Shown here: positions 1 to 4,567 of the stretch, piece by piece
Layout: every line of letters starts with the position of its first letter
How positions within the stretch are numbered: position 1 is the first letter of the stretch
NCBI RefSeq assembly: GCF_002943415.1
Contig: NZ_PTQZ01000103.1
Span: 1-6,197, forward strand
Direction: 5' to 3'
DNA: 6,197 bases
From: Amnimonas aquatica
Lineage (GTDB): Bacteria; Pseudomonadota; Gammaproteobacteria; Pseudomonadales; Moraxellaceae
Made by a program: the position numbers and the translations under genes
Notes under the pieces: generated by a model
Databases searched by the model: none
What the model saw: only the letters and a program-made list of their open reading frames with translations
Told to the model about the DNA's origin: nothing

Positions 1-12
1 CCGCTCGGCCAC

Positions 13-543
13 TCAGGATTCGCCGGCCAGCCGCGCCAGCAGTGCGCGCAGGTCGGCGATGGCGCCCTGCGCCTCATCCGGCAGGAAGCGGCCGGCCGGA
101 CGCCCCAGGCCAGGGGCCAGCACATCGGCCTCGATCACGCGCATTTCCGACAGCGAGAAGGGCTCGCCGGTGGTCAGGATGCCCTCCTCGATCCAGCTCT
201 GCAGGCTGGCGATCAGCGGCATGTGGCTGACCACCACCAGCTCCTCGGCCTGCTCGCGCAGGATCAGCGACAGCGCCTGCTCGGCACGCAGCGGATCGCC
301 CTCGGGCACCAGTGCCTCGAGCTGCTCGGGCTCGCCCAGGCCCAGCGTCTGCTGCACCACCGAGGCGGTCTGGCGGGCACGCAACAGGGGACTGCAGACC
401 AGCCTCACCGGGCCGGCGATCTGGCCGCAGAGCCAGTCCGCCGCGGCTTCGGCCTGCGCCCAGCCGAGATCGGTCAGCTCGCGCAGGTCATCGCTGGCCG
501 CCTCGGGCTCGGCCTCGGCATGGCGCAGCAGATAGACCCGCAT
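13..543 (-). CDS. sixA: Phosphohistidine phosphatase SixA (histidine phosphatase superfamily)
   Basis: This encodes a 176-residue cytoplasmic protein of the histidine phosphatase (RHG/phosphoglycerate mutase-like) superfamily. The RHG-type motif LLRHAEAE is at residues 5-12, with R7 and the phospho-accepting H8. SPLLRARQTA at 51-60 supplies the second phosphate-binding Arg (R55), and VVSHMPL at 104-110 supplies the second active-site His (H107). The small size and lack of an inserted cap domain fit SixA, which in E. coli removes phosphate from histidine-phosphorylated proteins such as ArcB and the nitrogen-PTS phosphocarrier NPr. Its substrate here is inferred from the family only. The ATG lies 2 bp after the gpsA stop, with a GAGG ribosome-binding core at 551-554 inside the gpsA 3' end, so the two genes are very probably co-transcribed and translationally coupled. 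Twelve bases remain beyond the stop. They begin with an in-phase GTG (TGAGTG), which could start a further operon gene, but this cannot be supported. Confidence 0.92.
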   Translation of the reverse strand: MRVYLLRHAEAEPEAASDDLRELTDLGWAQAEAAADWLCGQIAGPVRLVCSPLLRARQTASVVQQTLGLGEPEQLEALVPEGDPLRAEQALSLILREQAEELVVVSHMPLIASLQSWIEEGILTTGEPFSLSEMRVIEADVLAPGLGRPAGRFLPDEAQGAIADLRALLARLAGES

Positions 544-545
544 GC

Positions 546-1574
546 TCAGGCCTCGCCCGGCTTGGGCAGCACGAACTCGACATCGCTGCTCTGACTGCCC
601 AGCATCATGGCCAGCACCACGTCATACAGGCTGCGCTTGTTGAAGATGATCTCGTGCAGGCCGGTCACCAGCGGCATGCGGATGCCCAGCTCGTCGGCCT
701 TGTGCCTGACCATCTGGATGGTGTTGATGCCTTCGGCAGTCTGCTCCAGCTCCTCGACGATCTCCTCCAGCGTCTGCCCCTGGCCGATGGCGAAGCCGAC
801 CTGGTAATTGCGGCTCAATGGCGAGGAACAGGTGGCCACCAGATCGCCGACTCCGGCGAGGCCGAGGAAGGTCAGCGGGTTGGCGCCGAGGTGCACGGCG
901 AAGCGGCTCATTTCCGCCAGCGAGCGTGTCAGCAGCATGGCGCGGGTGTTCTCGCCGAGCTTGTGCGCGGCCGCCATGCCGGAGGCCACGGCGTAGATGT
1001 TCTTGAGCGCGCCGCTGAGCTCGACGCCGTAGATGTCGGAGTTGGAGAACACGCGGAAGTGGGCGCACGACAGGACCGCGTGCACGGCCGTGCGCAGGCC
1101 TTCGTCGGGACTGGCCACCACGGTGCCGGCGAGCTGGCGGGCCATGATCTCCTTGGCCAGGTTGGGACCGCTGATGACGCCGATGCGCGTCAGCCCGGAC
1201 TCCTCGCGCAGGATCTCGCTCATCAGCGCGAAGCTGTCCTTCTCGATGCCCTTGGTGGTGCTGACCAGCATCTGCTCCGGACGGAAGGCCGGGCGTGCCG
1301 CCTTCAGCACCGAGCGGAAAGCCTTGCTGGGAATGGAGACGAAAACGACATCGGCAGCGGCGACCGTGGCCTGCAGGTCGTCGCTGAACATCAGCTCGGG
1401 CGCCAGCGGGAAACCGGGCAGATAGCGCGTGTTCTCGTGATGCTCGCGCATGTCGGCGAGCTGCTGCGGATCACGCAGCCAGAGTGTCGTGGCATGACCG
1501 TTGCTGGCCGCCAGATTGGCGATCACGGTGCCGAAACTGCCGCCACCGAGTACCGCGACCTTGTACTGGGTCAT
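546..1574 (-). CDS. gpsA: Glycerol-3-phosphate dehydrogenase [NAD(P)+]
   Basis: This encodes a 342-residue GpsA, the cytosolic enzyme that reduces dihydroxyacetone phosphate to sn-glycerol-3-phosphate for phospholipid synthesis. The N-terminal Rossmann fold has VAVLGGGSFGTVIA (dinucleotide-binding GGGSFG at 10-15), VFVSIPSKAF at 77-86 and STTKGIE at 105-111 (K108). SGPNLAKEI follows at 135-143. The C-terminal helical domain carries ELSGALKNIYAVASG with the catalytic Lys K191, then GLAGVGDLVATCSSPLSRNYQVG at 238-260. Length and motif order are normal for the family and it looks intact. A longer in-frame start at 1610 is possible, but the ATG at 1574 is preferred. It gives the usual GpsA N-terminus (MTQYKVAVLGGG), is preceded by AAGGA seven bases upstream, and the extra 12 residues would overlap the probable 5' leader. 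gpsA leads an operon with sixA, from its own promoter at about 1625-1652. Confidence 0.97.
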   Translation of the reverse strand: MTQYKVAVLGGGSFGTVIANLAASNGHATTLWLRDPQQLADMREHHENTRYLPGFPLAPELMFSDDLQATVAAADVVFVSIPSKAFRSVLKAARPAFRPEQMLVSTTKGIEKDSFALMSEILREESGLTRIGVISGPNLAKEIMARQLAGTVVASPDEGLRTAVHAVLSCAHFRVFSNSDIYGVELSGALKNIYAVASGMAAAHKLGENTRAMLLTRSLAEMSRFAVHLGANPLTFLGLAGVGDLVATCSSPLSRNYQVGFAIGQGQTLEEIVEELEQTAEGINTIQMVRHKADELGIRMPLVTGLHEIIFNKRSLYDVVLAMMLGSQSSDVEFVLPKPGEA

Positions 1575-1581
1575 ATGGAAA

Positions 1582-1586
1582 TCCTT
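1582..1586 (-). promoter_or_regulatory. Ribosome-binding site of gpsA (AAGGA)
   Basis: On the minus strand AAGGA lies seven bases before the ATG at 1574. This spacing decides the start in favour of 1574 over the in-frame ATG at 1610. The same bases form the outer end of the inverted repeat at 1582..1655, so they can be hidden in a longer read-through transcript. Confidence 0.8.
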
Positions 1587-1617
1587 GCGGCGAAATACCC
1601 GGAACCACACGGGAAGA

Positions 1618-1637
1618 TGCCCGGATTATACCGGGCA
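1618..1637. promoter_or_regulatory. Perfect dyad centred on the gpsA -10 box (possible operator)
   Basis: TGCCCGG (1618-1624) and CCGGGCA (1631-1637) are perfect inverted complements around a six-base centre that reads TATAAT on the minus strand. A symmetric 20-bp element centred on a -10 box is a classic position for a repressor that blocks RNA polymerase. No known operator is recognised. It could instead be a chance G+C-rich palindrome, or a competitor for the overlapping inverted repeat at 1582..1655. Confidence 0.4.
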
Positions 1638-1652
1638 CCCTTTCGCCGCCAA
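1625..1652 (-). promoter_or_regulatory. Sigma-70-type promoter of gpsA-sixA
   Basis: On the minus strand TTGGCG (1647-1652, four of six matches to TTGACA) is followed by a 16-bp spacer and a perfect TATAAT (1625-1630). Transcription would start near 1618, leaving a leader of about 44 bases before the gpsA ATG. In such a G+C-rich background a perfect TATAAT at this position is unlikely to be accidental. Confidence 0.7.
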
Positions 1653-1698
1653 GGAATTCTGTCGGACGATCCGGTCGGGTGGCGGGGGAATGAACAAC

Positions 1699-1769
1699 GC
1701 AGCGGTCTGGTGTGGGACCGGGAAAACACGCTTTGCTACAGTTTTCCCGGTCCCACACCAGACCGCTGC
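1699..1769. repeat. Long perfect hairpin 1 (29-bp arms, 13-nt loop) with conserved core
   Basis: The arms 1699-1727 and 1741-1769 are exact reverse complements over 29 bp around the loop ACGCTTTGCTACA. The dyad resumes outside the arms after a 7/8-nt unpaired gap: GTGG and GGGGAAT within 1679-1691 pair with ATTCCCC and CCAC at 1778-1789. The inner part, GGAAAAC-ACGCT...GCTACA-GTTTTCC, is shared with hairpin 2 in the opposite orientation, while the outer arm differs. No T-tract follows on either strand, so it is not a standard intrinsic terminator. It lies between htpG and gpsA, upstream of the gpsA promoter. It may be a REP/BIME-like repeat or another structured repetitive element; no family is recognised. 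Confidence 0.85.
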
Positions 1770-1778
1770 ATCGAAAGA

Positions 1779-1807
1779 TTCCCCACCACGCCGGCCTCCT
1801 GGGGGAA
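1779..1807. repeat. Short weak hairpin between the two long ones
   Basis: TTCCCC (1779-1784) and GGGGAA (1802-1807) are perfect complements around 17 bases. The TTCCCC arm is the same segment that can pair with GGGGAA before hairpin 1 (1685-1690), so two alternative pairings compete. At six base pairs this could be chance. Confidence 0.3.
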
Positions 1808-1816
1808 CTGCGGATA

Positions 1817-1890
1817 TGCCTGCGGGGCGTGCCGGGCGGAAAACTGTAGCGCTTTTCAGCGTGTTTTCCGCCCGGCACGCCCCGCAGGCA
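1817..1890. repeat. Long perfect hairpin 2 (28-bp arms, 18-nt loop) with conserved core, inverted relative to hairpin 1
   Basis: The arms 1817-1844 and 1863-1890 are exact reverse complements over 28 bp. The loop TGTAGCGCTTTTCAGCGT contains a further 4-bp stem, CGCT/AGCG (1850-1853 with 1858-1861). On the minus strand this stem is closed by a GAAA (GNRA) tetraloop. The core GGAAAACTGTAGC...GCGTGTTTTCC matches the minus strand of hairpin 1, whereas the outer stem is different and very G+C-rich. The structure begins 14 bases after the htpG stop codon, where an mRNA 3'-end structure would lie, but no T-run follows it. It may block 3' exonucleases or stall polymerase. Terminator activity is not shown by the sequence. 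Confidence 0.85.
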
Positions 1891-1904
1891 GCACCACTGT
1901 CCGC

Positions 1905-3824
1905 TCAGAGCAGGCTCTGGATGCGCCGCACGTAGGCCGCCGGATCCTCCAGCTGCGCGCCTTCGGCGAGCGCGGCCTGGTCCAGCAGCACCAGCGCCAG
2001 ATCACGGAAGCGGGCTTCGTCGGCCTCGCCGGCCAGGCGCTCGACCAGGCGATGCGCCGGGTTGATCTCGAGGATGGGCTTGACCTCGGGCAGCTTCTGG
2101 CCGGCGGCCTCCATGAGCTGGCGCATCTGGAACCCGGGATCGAAAGCGTCGAGCACCAGGCAGGTCGGCGACTCGCTCAGGCGGCTGGTGGTGCGCACTT
2201 CCTTGACGCGCTCGGCGAGCACCGCCTGCAGGCGCTGCACCACCGCCTCGGCCTGCCGGCTCTGGGCCTCGCTGACCTCGGGTGCGGCGTCGGCCTCATC
2301 GCCGGCGATCTTCGACAGATCGACCAGGCCCTTGCCGATGTGCTGGAACGGCTTCCCGTCGAACTCGGTCAGGTAGCTCATCATCCACTCGTCGATGCGA
2401 TCGGTGAGCAGCAGCACCTCCACGCCCTTGCGGCGGAAGAGCTCCAGGTGCGGACTCTGGCTGGCCGTGGTGTAGTTGTCGGCAGTCAGGTAGTAGATGG
2501 TGTCCTGGCCTTCCTTCAGACGGCCGACGTAATCGGCCAGCGAGACCACCGGCGCACCCTCGCCGGTGGTGCTGGAGGCGAAACGCAGCAGGCGCGCGAC
2601 CTTGCCCTGGTTGGCGTGATCCTCGGCCACGCCTTCCTTCAGCACCTGGCCGAAGGCGGCATGGAATTTCGCGTAGGTCTGCGCACCCGCCTCCGAAGTG
2701 TCATCCGCAAGCCTGGCGATCATGTCGAGCGCGCGCTTGGTCAGGGCCGACTTCATGCTGTCGATCACGTCCGACGACTGCAGCAGTTCGCGCGACACAT
2801 TCAGCGGCAGGTCGGCGGAGTCGACCACGCCCTTGATGAAGCGCAGGTACATCGGCAGGAACTGCTCGGCATCATCGCGGATGAACACGCGCTGCACGTA
2901 GAGCTTGAGGCCGCGGGCGCCATCGCGCTGGTAGAGGTCGAACGGCGCCCGGCCCGGCACGTAGAGCAGCGAGGTGTACTCCAGCTTGCCCTCGACCTTG
3001 TTGTGGCTCCAGGCCAGCGGGTCGTCGAAGTCATGCGCGATGTGCTTGTAGAAAGCCTGGTATTCGTCGTCCTTGACCTCGGTGCGCGGACGCGTCCACA
3101 GCGCCTTTGCCTGGTTGACCACCTCCCATTCGGCCGCCGCCTGCGTCTCGCCTTCGGCAGCGGCAGGCGCCGGCTGGCGCAGGTGCACCGGCAGCGCGAT
3201 GTGCTCGGCGTACTTGCGGATGATGCCGCGCAGACGCCACTCGTCGGCAAACTCCTTCGAGGCCTCGCGCAGATGCAGGGTGATGCTGGTGCCGCGCTGC
3301 GGCACATCCACCGTCTCGACGCTGAACTCGCCTTCGCCGGCCGACTCCCAGCGCACGCCCTGGTCCGCCGGCAGACCGGCGCGGCGGGTGGTCAGCGCGA
3401 CGCGGTCGGCGACCACGAAGGCCGAATAGAAGCCGACGCCGAACTGGCCGATGAGCTGGCTGTCCTGCTTCTGGTCACCGCTCAGGTTGTTCAGGAACTC
3501 GGCGGTGCCCGAACGCGCGATGGTGCCGAGGTTGCGCACCACCTCGTCGCGACTCATGCCGATGCCGTTGTCACGCAGGGTGATGGTGCCGGCCTCGCTG
3601 TCGACCTCCAGCCAGATGCCCAGCTCGGGGTCATCGGCCAGCAGGGAAGCATCGGACAGCGCCTCGAAGCGCAGCTTGTCGGCGGCGTCGGACGCGTTCG
3701 ACACCAGCTCGCGCAGGAAGATCTCGGGGTTGCTGTAGAGCGAGTGGATCATCAGCTGCAGCAGTTTCGAGACCTCGGTCTGGAAGCCCAGGGTCTCGCG
3801 GGAATTCAGGTTGTCAGTGCTCAT
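1905..3824 (-). CDS. htpG: Chaperone protein HtpG (bacterial Hsp90)
   Basis: This encodes a 639-residue Hsp90-family chaperone, a cytosolic ATP-dependent homodimer that remodels client proteins with DnaK. The N-terminal GHKL ATPase domain (about 1-230) shows [19 protein letters not shown] with the ATP-hydrolysis Glu E39 and N43, RDNGIGM with D85, and [11 protein letters not shown] at 126-136. The middle domain (about 232-510) has LNVSRELLQ with the conserved Arg R345, which contacts ATP in this family. The C-terminal dimerisation domain ends in the usual hydrophobic tail (YVRRIQSLL). Residues 218-231 form a short Ala-rich linker. Length is normal and nothing is broken. The frame stays open upstream to 4061, but the ATG at 3824 gives the family N-terminus and has GAGGCG six bases before it. 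The upstream extension also crosses the probable sigma-32 promoter at 3908-3935. The gene is monocistronic or loosely followed by gpsA, with large hairpins between them. Confidence 0.98.
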   Translation of the reverse strand: MSTDNLNSRETLGFQTEVSKLLQLMIHSLYSNPEIFLRELVSNASDAADKLRFEALSDASLLADDPELGIWLEVDSEAGTITLRDNGIGMSRDEVVRNLGTIARSGTAEFLNNLSGDQKQDSQLIGQFGVGFYSAFVVADRVALTTRRAGLPADQGVRWESAGEGEFSVETVDVPQRGTSITLHLREASKEFADEWRLRGIIRKYAEHIALPVHLRQPAPAAAEGETQAAAEWEVVNQAKALWTRPRTEVKDDEYQAFYKHIAHDFDDPLAWSHNKVEGKLEYTSLLYVPGRAPFDLYQRDGARGLKLYVQRVFIRDDAEQFLPMYLRFIKGVVDSADLPLNVSRELLQSSDVIDSMKSALTKRALDMIARLADDTSEAGAQTYAKFHAAFGQVLKEGVAEDHANQGKVARLLRFASSTTGEGAPVVSLADYVGRLKEGQDTIYYLTADNYTTASQSPHLELFRRKGVEVLLLTDRIDEWMMSYLTEFDGKPFQHIGKGLVDLSKIAGDEADAAPEVSEAQSRQAEAVVQRLQAVLAERVKEVRTTSRLSESPTCLVLDAFDPGFQMRQLMEAAGQKLPEVKPILEINPAHRLVERLAGEADEARFRDLALVLLDQAALAEGAQLEDPAAYVRRIQSLL

Positions 3825-3830
3825 GGCAAG

Positions 3831-3836
3831 CGCCTC
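3831..3836 (-). promoter_or_regulatory. Ribosome-binding site of htpG (GAGGCG)
   Basis: On the minus strand GAGGCG lies six bases before the ATG at 3824. It supports that start over the longer open frame, which has no family-like sequence before it. Confidence 0.7.
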
Positions 3837-3907
3837 GCGGATGCATCGTGGTGCGGATCGGTACGGAAAAGCCCGTGGCCGGACCAAAGTCCCCGGCCTG
3901 CCAGTGG

Positions 3908-3935
3908 ATATGGTGGCAACGACGGAAATCTCAAG
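3908..3935 (-). promoter_or_regulatory. Sigma-32 (RpoH) heat-shock promoter of htpG
   Basis: On the minus strand CTTGAG (3930-3935) is followed after 14 bp by CACCATAT (3908-3915). The E. coli sigma-32 consensus is CTTGAA, 13-14 bp, CCCCATNT, so there is one mismatch in each box and the spacing is right. Transcription would start near 3900, giving a leader of about 75 bases. htpG is a classical RpoH regulon member, so position, orientation and gene identity all agree. Confidence 0.75.
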
Positions 3936-3954
3936 CCTGCCGTTCGTCTGCAAA

Positions 3955-3986
3955 TTGACCGCCAGGACGCTTCCAAGCCCGGTCAA
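3955..3986. promoter_or_regulatory. Inverted repeat TTGACCG / CGGTCAA in the divergent intergenic region
   Basis: TTGACCG (3955-3961) and CGGTCAA (3980-3986) are perfect inverted complements with 18 bases between them. The centre-to-centre distance is 25 bp. The pair lies between the htpG heat-shock promoter and the DUF3015 gene, just upstream of a candidate -10 for the latter. It could be a pair of regulator half-sites. TTGACC also resembles a -35 box, but no -10 is found at the right distance on either strand. No regulator is recognised. Confidence 0.3.
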
Positions 3987-3998
3987 ACGGTCTACACT
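3970..3998 (+). promoter_or_regulatory. Candidate promoter of the DUF3015-DUF4105 genes
   Basis: TACACT (3993-3998) resembles a -10 box (four of six), with CTTCCA (3970-3975) 17 bp upstream as a poor -35. The weak -35 may mean an activator is needed, perhaps acting at the TTGACCG/CGGTCAA repeat. The start would be near 4005, about 70 bases before the ATG. This is the best candidate seen but it is weak. Confidence 0.35.
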
Positions 3999-4060
3999 CG
4001 GTCGATCCCCTGCCTGCGCGCCGCGTACAGCCGGTCTGCGCCGAGGGATACCCCACAACA

Positions 4061-4066
4061 AGAGGA
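4061..4066 (+). promoter_or_regulatory. Ribosome-binding site of the DUF3015 gene (AGAGGA)
   Basis: AGAGGA lies seven bases before the ATG at 4074. It fixes that start within a much longer open frame that continues upstream antisense to htpG. Confidence 0.8.
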
Positions 4067-4073
4067 TTGCACT

Positions 4074-4553
4074 ATGAAGAAGATCATGGCTGTGGCACTG
4101 CTGGCCGGCATGAGCTCCGTCTCTTTCGCTGACCAGGACGTCGGCTGCGGTGTCGGCACCATCCTGTGGGCAGGCCAGTCCGGCCTGGTGCCGAAAGTGC
4201 TCGCCGCGACCACCAACGGCACCCTGGGCAACCAGACCTTCGGCATCTCCACCGGTACCCTGGGCTGCCAGCAGAACGGCGCCATCACCTCGCGCGTGCG
4301 CCTGACCATGTACACCGGCTCCAACATCGAGAAGCTGGCCCGCGACATGTCCGTCGGCCAGGGTGAAAGCCTGAACGTGCTCGCTGACCTGATGGGCGTG
4401 CCGGAACAGGACAAGCCGGTCTTCTTCCAGGCTGCGCGTGACAACTTCGGCAAGATCTTCGCCCCGGCCAACCAGACCGCCGGCCAGGTGCTCGACGCCC
4501 TCAACGCCGTCATGGCCGAAGACGCCCAGCTCGCCGGCTACATCAAGGCCTGA
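4074..4553 (+). CDS. DUF3015 family exported protein
   Basis: This encodes a 159-residue protein with a clear signal peptide: [19 protein letters not shown] has two Lys, a hydrophobic stretch and a small-residue cleavage site after A19. The mature protein is therefore about 140 residues and periplasmic (or surface-associated). The start [16 protein letters not shown] and the segment [13 protein letters not shown] are typical of the DUF3015 family. C25 and C65 are the only cysteines in the mature part and may form a disulfide. The C-terminal half (about 83-159) looks helical and charged. No function is known to me for the family and none is assigned. It is followed after 14 bp by a DUF4105 gene on the same strand, so the two probably act in the same envelope process. 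A hairpin terminator lies 38 bp beyond its stop, inside that next gene. Confidence 0.9.
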   Translation: MKKIMAVALLAGMSSVSFADQDVGCGVGTILWAGQSGLVPKVLAATTNGTLGNQTFGISTGTLGCQQNGAITSRVRLTMYTGSNIEKLARDMSVGQGESLNVLADLMGVPEQDKPVFFQAARDNFGKIFAPANQTAGQVLDALNAVMAEDAQLAGYIKA

Positions 4554-4567
4554 CCTCCGGCGTGCAC

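Larger units (their letters stand above)
1582..1655 (-). promoter_or_regulatory. Long imperfect inverted repeat able to sequester the gpsA ribosome-binding site
   Basis: The left arm is 1582-1602 and the right arm 1631-1655. In minus-strand RNA the upstream arm pairs with the downstream arm in three blocks: UCCUUG with CAAGGA (6 bp), CGGCGAAA with UUUCGCCG (8 bp), and UGCCCGG with CCGGGUA (7 bp including one G-U). The blocks are separated only by a one-base G bulge and a three-base GGG bulge, and the loop is 28 nt. The inner block includes the gpsA Shine-Dalgarno AAGGA. The upstream arm covers the promoter's -35 region and spacer, so it is absent from transcripts started at the gpsA promoter. 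It is present only in RNA reading through from htpG. Pairing is seen directly; the regulatory role is inference. Confidence 0.5.
1575..1904. other. htpG-gpsA intergenic region (330 bp), no gene
   Basis: No convincing protein gene lies here. Open frames across it run through the palindromes and have no ribosome-binding site or family resemblance. From gpsA outward it holds the gpsA leader, the ribosome-binding-site-masking repeat, the gpsA promoter with its dyad, about 45 bp with nothing recognised (1656-1698), hairpin 1, a short spacer with a weak hairpin, and hairpin 2 abutting the htpG 3' end. A small untranslated RNA spanning the hairpins cannot be excluded. Confidence 0.6.

Noticed and set aside
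1..12. A following operon gene starting at the GTG overlapping the sixA stop (TGAGTG)
   Set aside because: Only four codons are inside the window, so it cannot be supported.
1575..1610. An earlier gpsA start at the ATG at 1610
   Set aside because: It adds 12 residues before the normal GpsA N-terminus, has no better ribosome-binding site, and would sit about 8 bases from the predicted transcription start.
1471..1878. A 135-codon minus-strand open frame across the hairpins and the gpsA start
   Set aside because: It is built from the palindromes and the out-of-frame 5' end of gpsA. There is no ribosome-binding site and no protein-like conservation visible.
1817..1890. Hairpin 2 as the intrinsic terminator of htpG
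   Set aside because: The position is right, but no T-run follows the stem on the minus strand. The shared core with hairpin 1 points to a different origin. Some termination or 3'-end protection remains possible.
1699..1890. The hairpins as integron attC sites or a CRISPR array
   Set aside because: The GGAAAAC/GTTTTCC core does not fit the attC core (GTTRRRY/RYYYAAC). There are only two copies, in inverted orientation, with no regular spacers and no integrase or cas gene.
1906..1919. CAGAGC-AG-GCTCTG palindrome at the htpG 3' end
   Set aside because: The two-base centre is too small for a hairpin loop, and it encodes the normal end of HtpG.
3825..4061. An N-terminal extension of HtpG to the ATG at 4061
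   Set aside because: The extra residues do not resemble Hsp90, and the region contains the sigma-32 promoter and leader.
312..4553. A 1413-codon open frame on the plus strand running antisense through gpsA and htpG into the DUF3015 gene
   Set aside because: It is an artefact of high-G+C codon bias opposite two well-identified genes. Only its last 160 codons, from the ATG at 4074 with a ribosome-binding site and signal peptide, are real.
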